Counted from the first letter of the stretch, positions 26,525 through 37,082 are shown. The stretch is 64,000 nt of DNA from Streptomyces sp. ADI96-02 (GCF_003846185.1 NZ_ML123034.1:814890-878889); one strand, 5' to 3'. Numbers and translations are program-made. The notes: a model not told the origin generated them from the sequence alone.

Positions 26525-27322
26525 TCAGGCCGGGGAGCCGTAGAGGCCCGGCCGGCGGTCGCGCAGATAGGGGTTGGCGGCGCGCGAGGCGTCCAGGAGC
26601 GCGGGGTCCACGTCCCCGACGAGCAGTTCCTCGCCGCGGCCGGCGCGGGTGCGCACGGCGCCGTCCGGGCCGGCCAGGCAGCTCAGCCCGACGAACTCGA
26701 ACTCCCCTTCCTGGCCGGTGCGGTTGACGTAGGCCACGTACATCTGGCTCTCGAAGGCCCGTACCGGCACGACGGATTCGGCGACGAACTGGAAGGGGTG
26801 CATCTGCGCGGTGGGCACCAGCAGCAGGTCGGTGCCGGCCAGGGCGTGCGCCCGGACGTTCTCCGGGAACTCCACGTCGTAGCAGATGAGGAGGCCGAGC
26901 GTGAGCCCGTCCAGCCGGGCCTGCACGACGGGTTCGGAGCCCGGGGTGAACCACTTCTGCTCGAAGCAGCCGAAGAGGTGTGTCTTGCGGTAGTTGGCCA
27001 GCGGCGCGCCGTCGGGGCCGATGAGCTGGGCGGCGTTGAAGATCCGCTCGCCGTCGCGCTCCGGGTAGCCGTACAGGACGGCGAGCCCGTGGTGCGCCGC
27101 GATCCCGGCGACGGCCCGCGCACCGGGTCCGTCGGCCGGCTCGGCCAGTTCGGGGACGGCGTCGCCGATGGCGTACCCGCTCAGGAACAGCTCGGGCGAG
27201 ACCAGCAACCGGGCGCCCGCGGCGGCGGCGCGGGCGGCGGCCTCGTCGAGCGCCTTCAGGTTCTCGGCGACGGCGCCGGGCCGTCCGGAGCTCTGGAGCA
27301 GGGCGGTGCGCAACGGCGGCAT
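26525..27322 (-). CDS. Carbon-nitrogen hydrolase, 5-aminovaleramidase-like
   Basis: 265-residue nitrilase-superfamily amidase. The Glu-Lys-Cys catalytic triad is visible: Glu44 (SPELF), Lys113 (NYRKTHLF) and Cys147 (LLICYDVEFPE). It resembles DavA, which cleaves 5-aminovaleramide to 5-aminovalerate and ammonia. It is 50 bp upstream of the DavB-like gene and would act directly after it. Its promoter (27363-27392) has three repeats upstream that could bind the adjacent Lrp/AsnC protein. Other aliphatic amides remain possible. Confidence 0.8.
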   Translation of the reverse strand: MPPLRTALLQSSGRPGAVAENLKALDEAAARAAAAGARLLVSPELFLSGYAIGDAVPELAEPADGPGARAVAGIAAHHGLAVLYGYPERDGERIFNAAQLIGPDGAPLANYRKTHLFGCFEQKWFTPGSEPVVQARLDGLTLGLLICYDVEFPENVRAHALAGTDLLLVPTAQMHPFQFVAESVVPVRAFESQMYVAYVNRTGQEGEFEFVGLSCLAGPDGAVRTRAGRGEELLVGDVDPALLDASRAANPYLRDRRPGLYGSPA

Positions 27323-27362
27323 GGCTGACCTCGGGGCGGTGCGGGCGGGGGGAGACGTATCG

Positions 27363-27392
27363 ACGGTACGTGGCCGCGTTCCGCCCGGACAA
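27363..27392 (-). promoter_or_regulatory. Candidate promoter of the amidase/monooxygenase operon
   Basis: On the minus strand TTGTCC (27392-27387), an 18-bp spacer and TACCGT (27368-27363). Transcription would start near 27356, about 34 nt before the amidase ATG. Confidence 0.5.
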
Positions 27393-27395
27393 GGC

Positions 27396-27466
27396 GCGAG
27401 CGTTGCGCGTCCACCGTCGATTCGTTGCGTGCCCGGCGGCCTGCGCGGCGATTCATTGCGCAGGCC
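27396..27466. repeat. Three promoter-proximal repeats, candidate Lrp/AsnC sites
   Basis: CGATTCATTGCG (27449-27460), CGATTCGTTGCG (27418-27429) and the weaker GCGAGCGTTGCG (27396-27407) lie in the same orientation just upstream of the -35. Offsets are 31 and 22 bp. The first also lies within a perfect 9-bp-arm inverted repeat (27438-27446 with 27458-27466). The position suits an activator; binding is inferred. Confidence 0.5.
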
Positions 27467-27497
27467 ATCGCCGCAGGTCAGGCAGGTGGTGCGCGGC

Positions 27498-27956
27498 TCA
27501 GGCCCGGGGCGCGCCCGCCGCGTACCTGCGCAGCAGCGGGGACAGGACGAGCACGGACTTCGTCCGCTCCACGTACGGCTCGCCCGCGATGCGTTCCAGG
27601 ACCTGCTCGAAGTGGCGCATGTCGGCGGCGAAGACCTGCACGACGGCGTCCGCCTCGCCCGTCACCGTGGAGGCCGAGGCGATCTCCGGATAGCGGGCGA
27701 GGCCCTGCTTGATCGCGTCCGGCGAGGTGTTGCGGCTGCAGTAGATCTCGATGAAGCCCTCGGTCTCCCAGCCGAGCGCCGCCGGGTCGACCCGTACGGT
27801 GAAGCCCGTGATCGCCCCCTCCGCGCGCAGCCGGTCGACCCGGCGCTTCACGGCGGGGGCGGAGAGTCCGATGAGGGCGCCGATGTCGGCGTAGGAGCGC
27901 CGGGCGTCTTCGGCGAGGGCGTGGACGATGCGTTCGTCGAGGTCGTTCAGGCGCAC
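27498..27956 (-). CDS. Lrp/AsnC family transcriptional regulator
   Basis: 152 residues: an N-terminal helix-turn-helix (about 5-55, SYADIGALIGLSAPAVKRRVDRL) and a C-terminal RAM/AsnC ligand-binding domain (about 65-140). The GTG at 27956 (RLNDLDERIV) gives the standard length and alignment of the family; upstream extension lacks family similarity. It lies between the aldehyde dehydrogenase and the amidase/monooxygenase genes, all on the minus strand, so amino-acid-responsive control of this island is likely. Confidence 0.88.
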   Translation of the reverse strand: MRLNDLDERIVHALAEDARRSYADIGALIGLSAPAVKRRVDRLRAEGAITGFTVRVDPAALGWETEGFIEIYCSRNTSPDAIKQGLARYPEIASASTVTGEADAVVQVFAADMRHFEQVLERIAGEPYVERTKSVLVLSPLLRRYAAGAPRA

Positions 27957-28076
27957 GTCGGGCGGTTCACTTCTCTGCGTCGGGTCGGCTGCCGGGGGCG
28001 GACGGCGCCGCCCCCCGTAGACGCAGTAGACCACGAGCCGACCGCTCGGGCGGCGGTCGGCGGCGGGGCGGGCGGG

Positions 28077-29534
28077 TCAGAAGGGGAACTGCGAGCGGCC
28101 GTGCTGGACGGAGATCCACTTCTGGGTGGTGAATGCCTCGACCATCGACTCGCCGTTCAGCCGGCCGAGGCCCGAGCTCTTCTCGCCGCCGAAGGGGACG
28201 ATGGGCTCGTCGTGGATCGTGCCGTCGTTGATGTGGATCATGCCGGTGTGGATGCGCTTCCCGACGCGCACGCCGCGCTCGATGTCCCCGGTGTGGACCG
28301 CGCCGCTGAGCCCGTACGGGGTGTCGTTGGCGATGCGGACGGCCTCGTCCTCGCCGTCGAAGGGGACGAGCAGGGCGACGGGGCCGAAGATCTCCTGGTG
28401 CAGGACGGGTGAGTCGGGCGCGAGGCCGGTGAGCACGGACGGGCTGACCAGGTTGCCGTCGGCGCGGCCGTGGAGCAGGGCGGTGGCGCCGGCCTCGACG
28501 GTCTGTTCGACGAGGGTGCAGACCGCCTCGGCCTGCGAGGAGTTGATCAGCGGGCCGATCTGCGTGGCGGGGTCGGCCGGGTCGCCGACGGTGAGCGAGG
28601 CGACCTTGGCGACGAACTTCTCCGTGAACTCCGACTCGACGGCACGGTCGACGAGGATGCGGTTGGCGGCCATGCAGACCTGGCCCTGGTGGACGTACCG
28701 GCTGAAGACGGCCGCGTCGACCGCGTAGTCGATGTCGGCGTCGTCGAGGACGATCAGCGCGCTGTTGCCGCCGAGTTCGAGGACGGCGCGCTTGAGGTTG
28801 GCCGCGCAGACGGTCGCCACGTGCCGGCCGACCTTGTCCGAGCCGGTGAAGGAGATGACCTGCGGTACCGGGTGCTCCAGCAGCGTGTCGCCGATCTCGG
28901 CGATGTCGGTGATCACCACGTTCAGCAGGCCGGGCGGCAGGCCCGCGTCCTCGAAGACCCTGGCCAGCAGGGTGCCGCCGCAGATCGGCGCGTTCTGGTG
29001 CGGTTTGACGACGACGGCGTTGCCGAGGGCGAGCGCGGGCGCGACGGACTTGAGCGAGAGCAGGAAGGGGAAGTTGAAGGGGCTGATGACGCCGACGACT
29101 CCGACGGGCAGCCGGTAGACGCGGTTCTCCTTGCCCTCGGTCGGCGAGGGCAGGATCTGCCCGGCGGGGCGCAGGGCGAGCTGGATGGCCTCGCGGAGGA
29201 ACTCCTTGGCCAGGTGGAGTTCGAAGGCGGCCTTCAGCCGGGTGCCGCCGAGTTCCGCGACGATCGCGTCGCTGATCTCCGGCTCGCGCTCCTCGACGAG
29301 GTGCAGCGCCCGCTCCAGGACGGCGCGCCGGGCGTACGGGTTGGTCCCGGCCCATGCCCGCTGGGCGCGTTCGGCGGCGCGGTAGGCCTGGTCGACCTCG
29401 TCCGCGGTGGCCACGGGGATGGAGGCGAGCTTCTCCCCGTCGAACGGGTTGAAGTCGATGATGTCCCAGGATCCCTTCCCCGGTCGCCACTCGCCGTCGA
29501 TGTACTGATGGGCCAGGTCAGTGAAGAAGGACAT
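28077..29534 (-). CDS. NAD(P)-dependent aldehyde dehydrogenase
   Basis: 485-residue ALDH-superfamily enzyme oxidising an aldehyde to the acid. Visible features are the Glu in LELGGNSAL, the catalytic Cys in HQGQVCMAANR, FTGSDKVGRHVA (nucleotide-binding turn) and the NFPF segment. The sequence is closest in style to vanillin/benzaldehyde dehydrogenases. In the lysine-aminovalerate route an aldehyde dehydrogenase acts on glutarate semialdehyde, which would fit its neighbours, but the aminotransferase step is not present here. An operator-like palindrome lies inside its promoter (29577-29604). Substrate uncertain. Confidence 0.85.
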   Translation of the reverse strand: MSFFTDLAHQYIDGEWRPGKGSWDIIDFNPFDGEKLASIPVATADEVDQAYRAAERAQRAWAGTNPYARRAVLERALHLVEEREPEISDAIVAELGGTRLKAAFELHLAKEFLREAIQLALRPAGQILPSPTEGKENRVYRLPVGVVGVISPFNFPFLLSLKSVAPALALGNAVVVKPHQNAPICGGTLLARVFEDAGLPPGLLNVVITDIAEIGDTLLEHPVPQVISFTGSDKVGRHVATVCAANLKRAVLELGGNSALIVLDDADIDYAVDAAVFSRYVHQGQVCMAANRILVDRAVESEFTEKFVAKVASLTVGDPADPATQIGPLINSSQAEAVCTLVEQTVEAGATALLHGRADGNLVSPSVLTGLAPDSPVLHQEIFGPVALLVPFDGEDEAVRIANDTPYGLSGAVHTGDIERGVRVGKRIHTGMIHINDGTIHDEPIVPFGGEKSSGLGRLNGESMVEAFTTQKWISVQHGRSQFPF

Positions 29535-29576
29535 GAGATCCCTTACCGCAGAGGGGCAGGCAGCTGATTGGGCTTC

Positions 29577-29604
29577 ATATTACTTACTCTTCAGAAGAGT
29601 TGAA
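29577..29604 (-). promoter_or_regulatory. Promoter of the aldehyde dehydrogenase with embedded palindrome
   Basis: On the minus strand TTCAAC (29604-29599), a 16-bp spacer and TAATAT (29582-29577). ACTCTTCAGAAGAGT (29586-29600), perfect 7-bp arms around one base, fills the spacer. This AT-rich stretch stands out in the window. A repressor bound here would block polymerase. Confidence 0.6.
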
Positions 29605-29638
29605 GCTCGTCATCGGCCACCTCGAAGGCCCGGGAACG

Positions 29639-29679
29639 CGCCTGCCCCCGCCGGTGCGAACTACCGTCGGGGGCAGGCG
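29639..29679 (-). terminator. Terminator after guaB1
   Basis: 12-bp perfect stem (29639-29650 with 29668-29679), 17-nt loop, starting 18 nt past the guaB1 stop. Confidence 0.75.
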
Positions 29680-29697
29680 TGTCGGGCAGGTGCGGGA

Positions 29698-31356
<1,659 letters not shown>

Positions 31357-31461
31357 TCAGGTAGCTTCAAACCCGCAGGTCTCGGGGGTCTCCGGTGCGC
31401 CGCCCCGGCGCACCGGGAGCCCTCGGCACACCGTTTGACCGGAGAGGATCCAGATCCGCCT

Positions 31462-32547
31462 GTGGACAGCGAACTGCCGGACATCTACTGCCCGTTCCCC
31501 CAGCGGACGAATCCGCACGTCGGGCACGCCCGGGCCCATATCGACGCCTGGACCAGACAGACCGGCCTGGTGCACCGCGAGTCCGCGCGCAACCGCTTCG
31601 AACAAGCCGATTTCGGGGCGTTCGTCGGCATGGTCTACCCGACGGCCGACCGTGAACACCTCGATCTGGTGGCCGACTGGTTCGTCTGGCTGTTCCTCGT
31701 CGACGACCAGCTCGACGACGGCCACCTCGGCCGCTCCCCCGAAAGAGTGCGGGACGTGGTCGACCGGATGCGCGCGGTGATAGACGGCTCCGCCCCGGCC
31801 CCGCTGCCGGGCGAGGGGCTTCCGGCGGCCGTGATCGCCCTGGCCGACCTGTGGGAACGCACGACGCCGAACGCGGCCCCGCACTGGCGGACCCGGTTCG
31901 CCTGGCACCTGATCACCTACCTCACCACGGCCACCACGTGGGAGGCGGGCAACCGAGCGGACGGCGTGGTGCCGTCCGAGGAGACGTACATCGCCAAGCG
32001 GCGGCACACCGGCGCCATCCACGTCTGCATGGACCTGATAGAGATCGTGGCCGGCATCGAGGCGCCGGAGTCGCTGCACAACGACCCGCGGTTCATCACC
32101 GCCCTGGAAGCCTCCTGCAACGTCGTGTGCTGGGCCAACGACGTCTACTCCTTCGAGAAGGAGCAGGTGCTGGGCGAGATCCACAACCTCGTCCACCTGG
32201 TGCGCCACCACCGCGGCCTCGGCGAACAGCAGGCGCTGGACCACGTGGCGGAGCGGCTGGCTGCCGAGACCGAGCGGTTCCTGACCGCGGAGGACGAGCT
32301 GCTGGAGATGTATCCGCAGCTGGCCGGGCTGCTGGTGCCCTATCTCGACGGGATGCGCAGCTGGATGCGCGGCAACCTGGACTGGTCGCGCCGGACGCCG
32401 CGCTACAACCCGGCCGACGTCGCGCAGTACGAGGAGCCCAAAAAGTACCTGGAGGAGACCGTGCTGGGCATCGCCCCGGATCCGTCGGAACCGGCCCGTC
32501 CGCCGGTCCCGGCTCCGGCTCCGCCGCAGGCCCACCACTGCCGCTGA
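31462..32547 (+). CDS. Class I terpene synthase (sesquiterpene cyclase)
   Basis: 361-residue terpene cyclase. The Mg-binding aspartate motif VDDQLDDG has Asp81-Asp82 and Asp85-Asp86. The NSE triad NDVYSFEKE has Asn226, Ser230 and Glu234. Length and CPFP near the start fit bacterial sesquiterpene cyclases that convert farnesyl diphosphate to a cyclic hydrocarbon or alcohol. The GTG at 31462 is chosen because GGAGAGGA lies at 31441-31448 and the family alignment begins just after it. No P450, prenyl transferase or regulator is adjacent, so it is an orphan; the product cannot be predicted. The C-terminus ends in a Pro/Ala-rich tail. Confidence 0.88.
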   Translation: MDSELPDIYCPFPQRTNPHVGHARAHIDAWTRQTGLVHRESARNRFEQADFGAFVGMVYPTADREHLDLVADWFVWLFLVDDQLDDGHLGRSPERVRDVVDRMRAVIDGSAPAPLPGEGLPAAVIALADLWERTTPNAAPHWRTRFAWHLITYLTTATTWEAGNRADGVVPSEETYIAKRRHTGAIHVCMDLIEIVAGIEAPESLHNDPRFITALEASCNVVCWANDVYSFEKEQVLGEIHNLVHLVRHHRGLGEQQALDHVAERLAAETERFLTAEDELLEMYPQLAGLLVPYLDGMRSWMRGNLDWSRRTPRYNPADVAQYEEPKKYLEETVLGIAPDPSEPARPPVPAPAPPQAHHCR

Positions 32548-32626
32548 GCGCGGACGGAACGGACGGAGGCCGGGCGGCCCCGCGGGCGGCCCGGCCTCCG
32601 TCACGTCCGGCGTCGCCGGGCCCGCG

Positions 32627-33676
32627 TCACTCGCCGTCCGGGTCGGCCCGCTCCAGCGCCGGCCGCACTCCGGCCGGCGACTCGGTGAGCAGGTAGTCGG
32701 CCGCGGCGGTGTCCGTCACCAGGCTGGTCACCAGACCGGAGCGCAGGACGGCCCCGATCGCGGCGGCCTTGCGCTGGCCGCCCGCGATGGCGACCACCTC
32801 GGGGATCCGGCGCAGCCGGTCCGCCTCGACGGTGATGCAGCGCTCGCCGAGGTCGCGGCCGACCCGGCGGCCGTCGGTGTCGAAGAGGTGCGCGGACATC
32901 TCGGCGGCGACGCCGAGCGAGGCGTAGTGGGCCCGCTCCGCGTCGGAGAGCATGTCGTGGACCGTGGAGATGCCCGGCTCCCAGGAGCCGATCGACACCG
33001 CCGCGACCGTGACCTTGTCGAAGTACTCGAAGGCGCGGGCGATACCGGTCTGGTGGCGCAGCGCCGCCGCCGTCGCCGGGTCCGGCAGCAGCATCGGGGC
33101 GTAGATGGGGTGCGCCTCGCCGCCGGAGACCTGGGCGGCCCGGCGGACCGCCTCGACCGAGCCGCGCTCGGCGGTGCCCGCGTCGTACACGCCGGTCAGC
33201 TGGACGACGATGCACGGCGGCAGCCGGTCGAGGGCCGCCGCCATGTGGATGGTGGAGCGGCCCCAGGCCAGGCCGAGCACATCGCCCTCGGCCACCAGTT
33301 CGCCGAGGAGGTCGGCCGCGACCTCGCCGAGGTTCTCCGGGTCGGGGGCGTCCTCCTGCTCCTCGGCCGGGGACTCGACGACGACCGCGTGGCGCAGCCC
33401 GTAGCGGGCCCGCAGAGCGTCGGAGCGCTCGGCGTCCAGCTCGGCCGGGACCCGGATCTCGATCCGTACGAGATCGCGTTCGAGGGCGGTCTCCAGGACC
33501 CGGGCCACCTTGAAGCGGCTGACGCCGAACTCCTCGGCGATCTGGATCTTGGACTTGCCCTCCAGGTAGAACCGGCGGGCCATGGCCGCCGCCTGCACCA
33601 GCTCCGCGGGGCCCATCCGCATGGCTGACCGACCCGCCGAGATGCCAGACACCGCGATCTCCTCACTGCTGTTCAC
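32627..33676 (-). CDS. SorC/DeoR-type sugar-binding transcriptional regulator
   Basis: 349 residues. The N-terminal helix-turn-helix (about 25-65, KSKIQIAEEFGVSRFKVARVLE) is followed by the SorC effector domain (about 75-345) with GLAWGRST and the phosphosugar-isomerase-like fold. Effectors of this family are phosphorylated sugars. It lies 80 bp downstream of rpe on the same strand, consistent with control of pentose phosphate or sugar genes. GTG start at 33676; an internal ATG about 18 codons later is an alternative. Confidence 0.85.
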   Translation of the reverse strand: MNSSEEIAVSGISAGRSAMRMGPAELVQAAAMARRFYLEGKSKIQIAEEFGVSRFKVARVLETALERDLVRIEIRVPAELDAERSDALRARYGLRHAVVVESPAEEQEDAPDPENLGEVAADLLGELVAEGDVLGLAWGRSTIHMAAALDRLPPCIVVQLTGVYDAGTAERGSVEAVRRAAQVSGGEAHPIYAPMLLPDPATAAALRHQTGIARAFEYFDKVTVAAVSIGSWEPGISTVHDMLSDAERAHYASLGVAAEMSAHLFDTDGRRVGRDLGERCITVEADRLRRIPEVVAIAGGQRKAAAIGAVLRSGLVTSLVTDTAAADYLLTESPAGVRPALERADPDGE

Positions 33677-33756
33677 GCGCTCGATACGCCGTTCATCCTG
33701 TCAGATCCGGCGACCCTTGATCGGCCCCGTCGGGCCGCGTTCATCCGCCCTCGGGC

Positions 33757-34440
33757 TCAGTGGCCGCACGCCCACGGCGCCGCGGCCGTGGCCGCGTCCG
33801 CACGGGCCCGCAGGCTCCGCACCGCCTCGGCCGGATCCGCCGCCCCGTACACCGCCGAACCGGCGACGAAGACGTCGGCGCCGGCCTCCGCGCACCGCTC
33901 GATCGTCGAGGCCGAGACGCCGCCGTCGACCTGGAGCCACAGTTCGAGCCCGTGCTTGACGATCAGCTCCCGGGTGCGGCGGATCTTCGGCAGCATGATG
34001 TCCAGGAACGCCTGGCCGCCGAAGCCCGGCTCGACGGTCATGATCAGCAGCATGTCCAGCTCGGGCAGCAGGTCCTCGTACGGCTCGATCGGCGTCGCCG
34101 GCTTGAGCGCCATCGAGGCCCGCGCGCCCTTGGCCCGGATCTCGCGCGCGAGGCGCACCGGGGCCGCCGCCGCCTCCACGTGGAAGGTGACGGAACCGGC
34201 TCCGGCCTCGACGTACTGCGGGGCCCAGCGGTCGGCGTCCTCGATCATGAGGTGGCAGTCCAGCGGGGTGCCGGTCGCCTTGCTCAGCGCCTCCACGATC
34301 GGTACGCCCAGGGTCAGATTGGGCACGAAGTGGTTGTCCATCACGTCGACGTGGAGCCAGTCGGCGCCCTCGACGGCCTTCGCCTCCTCGGCGAGACGCG
34401 CGAAATCGGCGGACAGGATGCTGGGGTTGATCTGGGCCAT
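33757..34440 (-). CDS. rpe: Ribulose-phosphate 3-epimerase
   Basis: Interconverts ribulose 5-phosphate and xylulose 5-phosphate in the pentose phosphate pathway. 227 residues, TIM barrel with [20 protein letters not shown] and [12 protein letters not shown]; the metal-binding His and Asp residues are in place. ATG at 34440 fits the family start. CAGGCT lies 6 bp before the ATG (34452-34447) with no Shine-Dalgarno, so the transcript may be leaderless. Confidence 0.95.
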   Translation of the reverse strand: MAQINPSILSADFARLAEEAKAVEGADWLHVDVMDNHFVPNLTLGVPIVEALSKATGTPLDCHLMIEDADRWAPQYVEAGAGSVTFHVEAAAAPVRLAREIRAKGARASMALKPATPIEPYEDLLPELDMLLIMTVEPGFGGQAFLDIMLPKIRRTRELIVKHGLELWLQVDGGVSASTIERCAEAGADVFVAGSAVYGAADPAEAVRSLRARADAATAAAPWACGH

Positions 34441-34576
34441 GACCCAAGCCTGCCACGTTCCGGGCCGGTTCCCCGCCTCCGCGGTCGGCAAAGCCTCACC
34501 CGGCCATCACAGTTCACACATTCCCGGCATTTTGCCTGAGCTTTACGCTTCTTTTGCCGTTCCGGGAGACGAGAAC

Positions 34577-34627
34577 CAGCCGGTCCGGCGGAGCAGGGCG
34601 ATCAGCCGGTCCGGCGGAGCAGGGCGA
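34577..34627. repeat. 25-bp direct duplication across the rsmB 3' end
   Basis: The 25-bp block CAGCCGGTCCGGCGGAGCAG plus GGCGA occurs at 34577-34601 and again at 34603-34627, period 26. The second copy encodes the last residues and stop of rsmB (LLRRTG then stop); the first is just downstream. It looks like a recent tandem duplication. Confidence 0.8.
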
Positions 34628-36035
34628 GATACATCGCGTCCGTGCCGTGGAGGTGCGGCCAGAGCTGGACGTCGGGTCCCTCGCCCAGCGCGGGCACGCC
34701 CGGCATCAGCGGGCGGGCGTCGATCCACTCCGCCTCCACCGGCTCCCCGCCCCGGCCCTTCAGCACGTCCTCCACGACCACCCGGGTCTCCGCCAGATGC
34801 GGCGAGCAGGTCGCGTAGCCGACGACGCCGCCGACCCGTACGGCCTTCAACGCCTCGCGCAGCAGCCCGCGTTGGAGCGGCGCGAAGCCCTCCAGGTCCT
34901 CGGCGCGTCGCCGCCACCGGGCCTCCGGGCGACGCCGCAGCGCGCCCAGACCGGAGCACGGCACGTCCATCAGGACGCGGTCGAAGCCGCCCGGGAGCCA
35001 CGGCGGCCGGGTTCCGTCGGCGGTGACCACCTGGTACGGGCCCGGGTTGCCGGCGAGGGCCCGCTCCACCAGCCGGGCGCGGTGCGGCTGCTTCTCGGCG
35101 GCGAGCAGCGTGGCGCCCCGCTCGGCGGCGAGCGCGGCCAGCAGCGCGGCCTTGCCGCCCGGACCGGCGCAGCCGTCCAGCCAGCGGCGGTCGCCGCCCT
35201 CGACGGGCGCGGCGGCCAGGGCGGCGGCCACGAGCTGGCTGCCCTCGTCCTGGACGCCCGCCCGGCCTTCCTGGACGGCCGCCAGCGCGCCGGGCTCGCC
35301 GCCCTCGGCCATCCGGACGGCGTACGGCGACCAGCGGCCGGGCAGGGAGTTGTCGTCGCCCAGCGCCTTGGCCAGTTCGTCGGGGGTGGAGCGGCCGGGC
35401 CGGGCCACCAGGGTCACCTCGGGCCGCTCGTTGTCGGCCTCCAGCAGGTCCTCGATGCCCGCCCGGCCGCCGCCCAGCGCGTCCCAGAGCGCGGAGACGA
35501 TCCAGCGGGGGTGGGAGTGCACGACGGCCAGGTGGTCCTCGGCGTCCTCGTCGTAGGGCGGCGCGACCTTCTCCACCCAGGCGTCGAGGTCGTGGGCGGT
35601 GACCTTGCGCAGCACCGCGTTGACGAACTTCGCGCGCCCCTCCCCCAGTACCACCCGGGCCAGCTCCACGCTGGCGGAGACGGCGGCGTGGGTGGGGATG
35701 CGGGTGCCGAGCAGCTGGTGGACGCCCATGTTCAGGACGTCGAGCACCGGCGGGTCGACCTCGCGCAGCGGCCGGTCCACGCAGGCCGCGACGATCGCGT
35801 CGTACGTGCCCTGGCGGCGCAGCGTCCCGTAGACCAGTTCGGTGGCCAGCGCCGCGTCCCGCGTGTCGAAGTCGCCCTTGGCGCGCGCCTTCTTCAGCAG
35901 CGGCGGCAGAACGAGGTTGGCGTACGCGTCGCGTTCGTCGACCGCCCGCAGCGCCTCGAAGGCGAGGAAGCGGACCGGGTCCTTCTGCGGACGGCGGTGG
36001 GGCCTGGCGGGACGGCGACGCGGCTGGTCGTTCAC
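34602..36035 (-). CDS. rsmB: 16S rRNA (cytosine-C5)-methyltransferase RsmB
   Basis: Methylates C967 of 16S rRNA with SAM. 477 residues. The basic N-terminus is followed by a NusB-like RNA-binding domain (about 25-165) and a Rossmann methyltransferase (about 215-475). DVPCSGLGALRR (motif IV) and YATCSPHLAE (motif VI, nucleophilic Cys) are visible. It lies downstream of fmt on the same strand, the usual fmt-rsmB order. The 3' end is duplicated (34577-34627). Confidence 0.94.
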   Translation of the reverse strand: MNDQPRRRPARPHRRPQKDPVRFLAFEALRAVDERDAYANLVLPPLLKKARAKGDFDTRDAALATELVYGTLRRQGTYDAIVAACVDRPLREVDPPVLDVLNMGVHQLLGTRIPTHAAVSASVELARVVLGEGRAKFVNAVLRKVTAHDLDAWVEKVAPPYDEDAEDHLAVVHSHPRWIVSALWDALGGGRAGIEDLLEADNERPEVTLVARPGRSTPDELAKALGDDNSLPGRWSPYAVRMAEGGEPGALAAVQEGRAGVQDEGSQLVAAALAAAPVEGGDRRWLDGCAGPGGKAALLAALAAERGATLLAAEKQPHRARLVERALAGNPGPYQVVTADGTRPPWLPGGFDRVLMDVPCSGLGALRRRPEARWRRRAEDLEGFAPLQRGLLREALKAVRVGGVVGYATCSPHLAETRVVVEDVLKGRGGEPVEAEWIDARPLMPGVPALGEGPDVQLWPHLHGTDAMYLALLRRTG

Positions 36036-36149
36036 GTGAAAGGTGCTCCGCTGATGGTGAGGGGGCGAACCCGCCCAGCCTACGTCGCCCCCGGCGGCGC
36101 CGGGACGGCGGCCGGGGCGGGGCCGGGACGGCGGCCGGGCCCTGGACGC

Positions 36150-37082
36150 CTACTGCCCGAGCAGCTCGCCGTGGACGATCCGCACCCCGCGCGCCCAGTC
36201 GGCGGCCCGCATCGGCTTCTTGCCCTGCGGCTGGACCCAGAGCAGCTCGACGGCGTGCGAGCCGGTGCCCGCGTAGACGTTGTTCTTGGCGGCCGACAGC
36301 TCGCCCGGGGCCAGGTCGGTGCGGTCCAGGACGGGGGCCACCTGGACCAGCTTCAGGCGCTCGCCCCGGAACAGCGTCCAGGCCCCGGGCGCGGGCGTGC
36401 AGCCGCGCACCACGCGGTCGACCCGCAGGGCGGGCGCCGACCAGGAGACCTCGGCGTCCTCCACGGTGATCTTCGGGGCCAGGGTGACGCCCTCGGGGGG
36501 CTGCGGCACGGCGTGCAGGGTGCCGTCCGCGATGCCGTCCATGGTCGCGGCCAGCAGCCCGGCCCCGGCGAACGCCAGCCGGGTGAGCAGATCGCCGCTG
36601 GTGTCGGTGGGGCGCACCTCCTCGGTGAGGACCCCGTAGACCGGGCCGGAGTCCAGCCCCTCCTCGATCAGGAAGGTCGAAGCGCCCGTCACCTCGTCCC
36701 CCGCCATCACCGCGTGCTGGACCGGGGCCGCGCCCCGCCAGGCCGGCAGCAGCGAGAAGTGCAGGTTGACCCAGCCCCGGGCGGGCACGTCGAGCGCCGC
36801 CTTGGGCAGCAGCGCGCCGTAGGCGACGACCGGGCAGCAGTCCGGGGCGATCGCGCGCAGCCGGGCCAGGAACTCCTCGTCCTTCGGCTTCACGGGCTTG
36901 AGCACCTCGATGCCGGCCTCCCGCGCCCGCTCGGCCACCGGGCTGGCGACGAGCCGCCTGCCCCGCCCGGCGGGCGCGTCGGGACGGGTCACGACCGCGG
37001 CCACCTCATGGCGGTCGGAGTCGATCAGGGCGTCCAGGGCGGGAACGGCGACCTCGGGGGTGCCTGCGAAGACGAGCTTCAT
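36150..37082 (-). CDS. fmt: Methionyl-tRNA formyltransferase
   Basis: Formylates initiator Met-tRNA. 310 residues. The formyl-transferase domain has [12 protein letters not shown] at the start and [20 protein letters not shown] (catalytic Asn/His/Asp region). The C-terminal OB domain starts near residue 205. The ATG at 37082 fits the family. First gene of the fmt-rsmB unit. Confidence 0.95.
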   Translation of the reverse strand: MKLVFAGTPEVAVPALDALIDSDRHEVAAVVTRPDAPAGRGRRLVASPVAERAREAGIEVLKPVKPKDEEFLARLRAIAPDCCPVVAYGALLPKAALDVPARGWVNLHFSLLPAWRGAAPVQHAVMAGDEVTGASTFLIEEGLDSGPVYGVLTEEVRPTDTSGDLLTRLAFAGAGLLAATMDGIADGTLHAVPQPPEGVTLAPKITVEDAEVSWSAPALRVDRVVRGCTPAPGAWTLFRGERLKLVQVAPVLDRTDLAPGELSAAKNNVYAGTGSHAVELLWVQPQGKKPMRAADWARGVRIVHGELLGQ

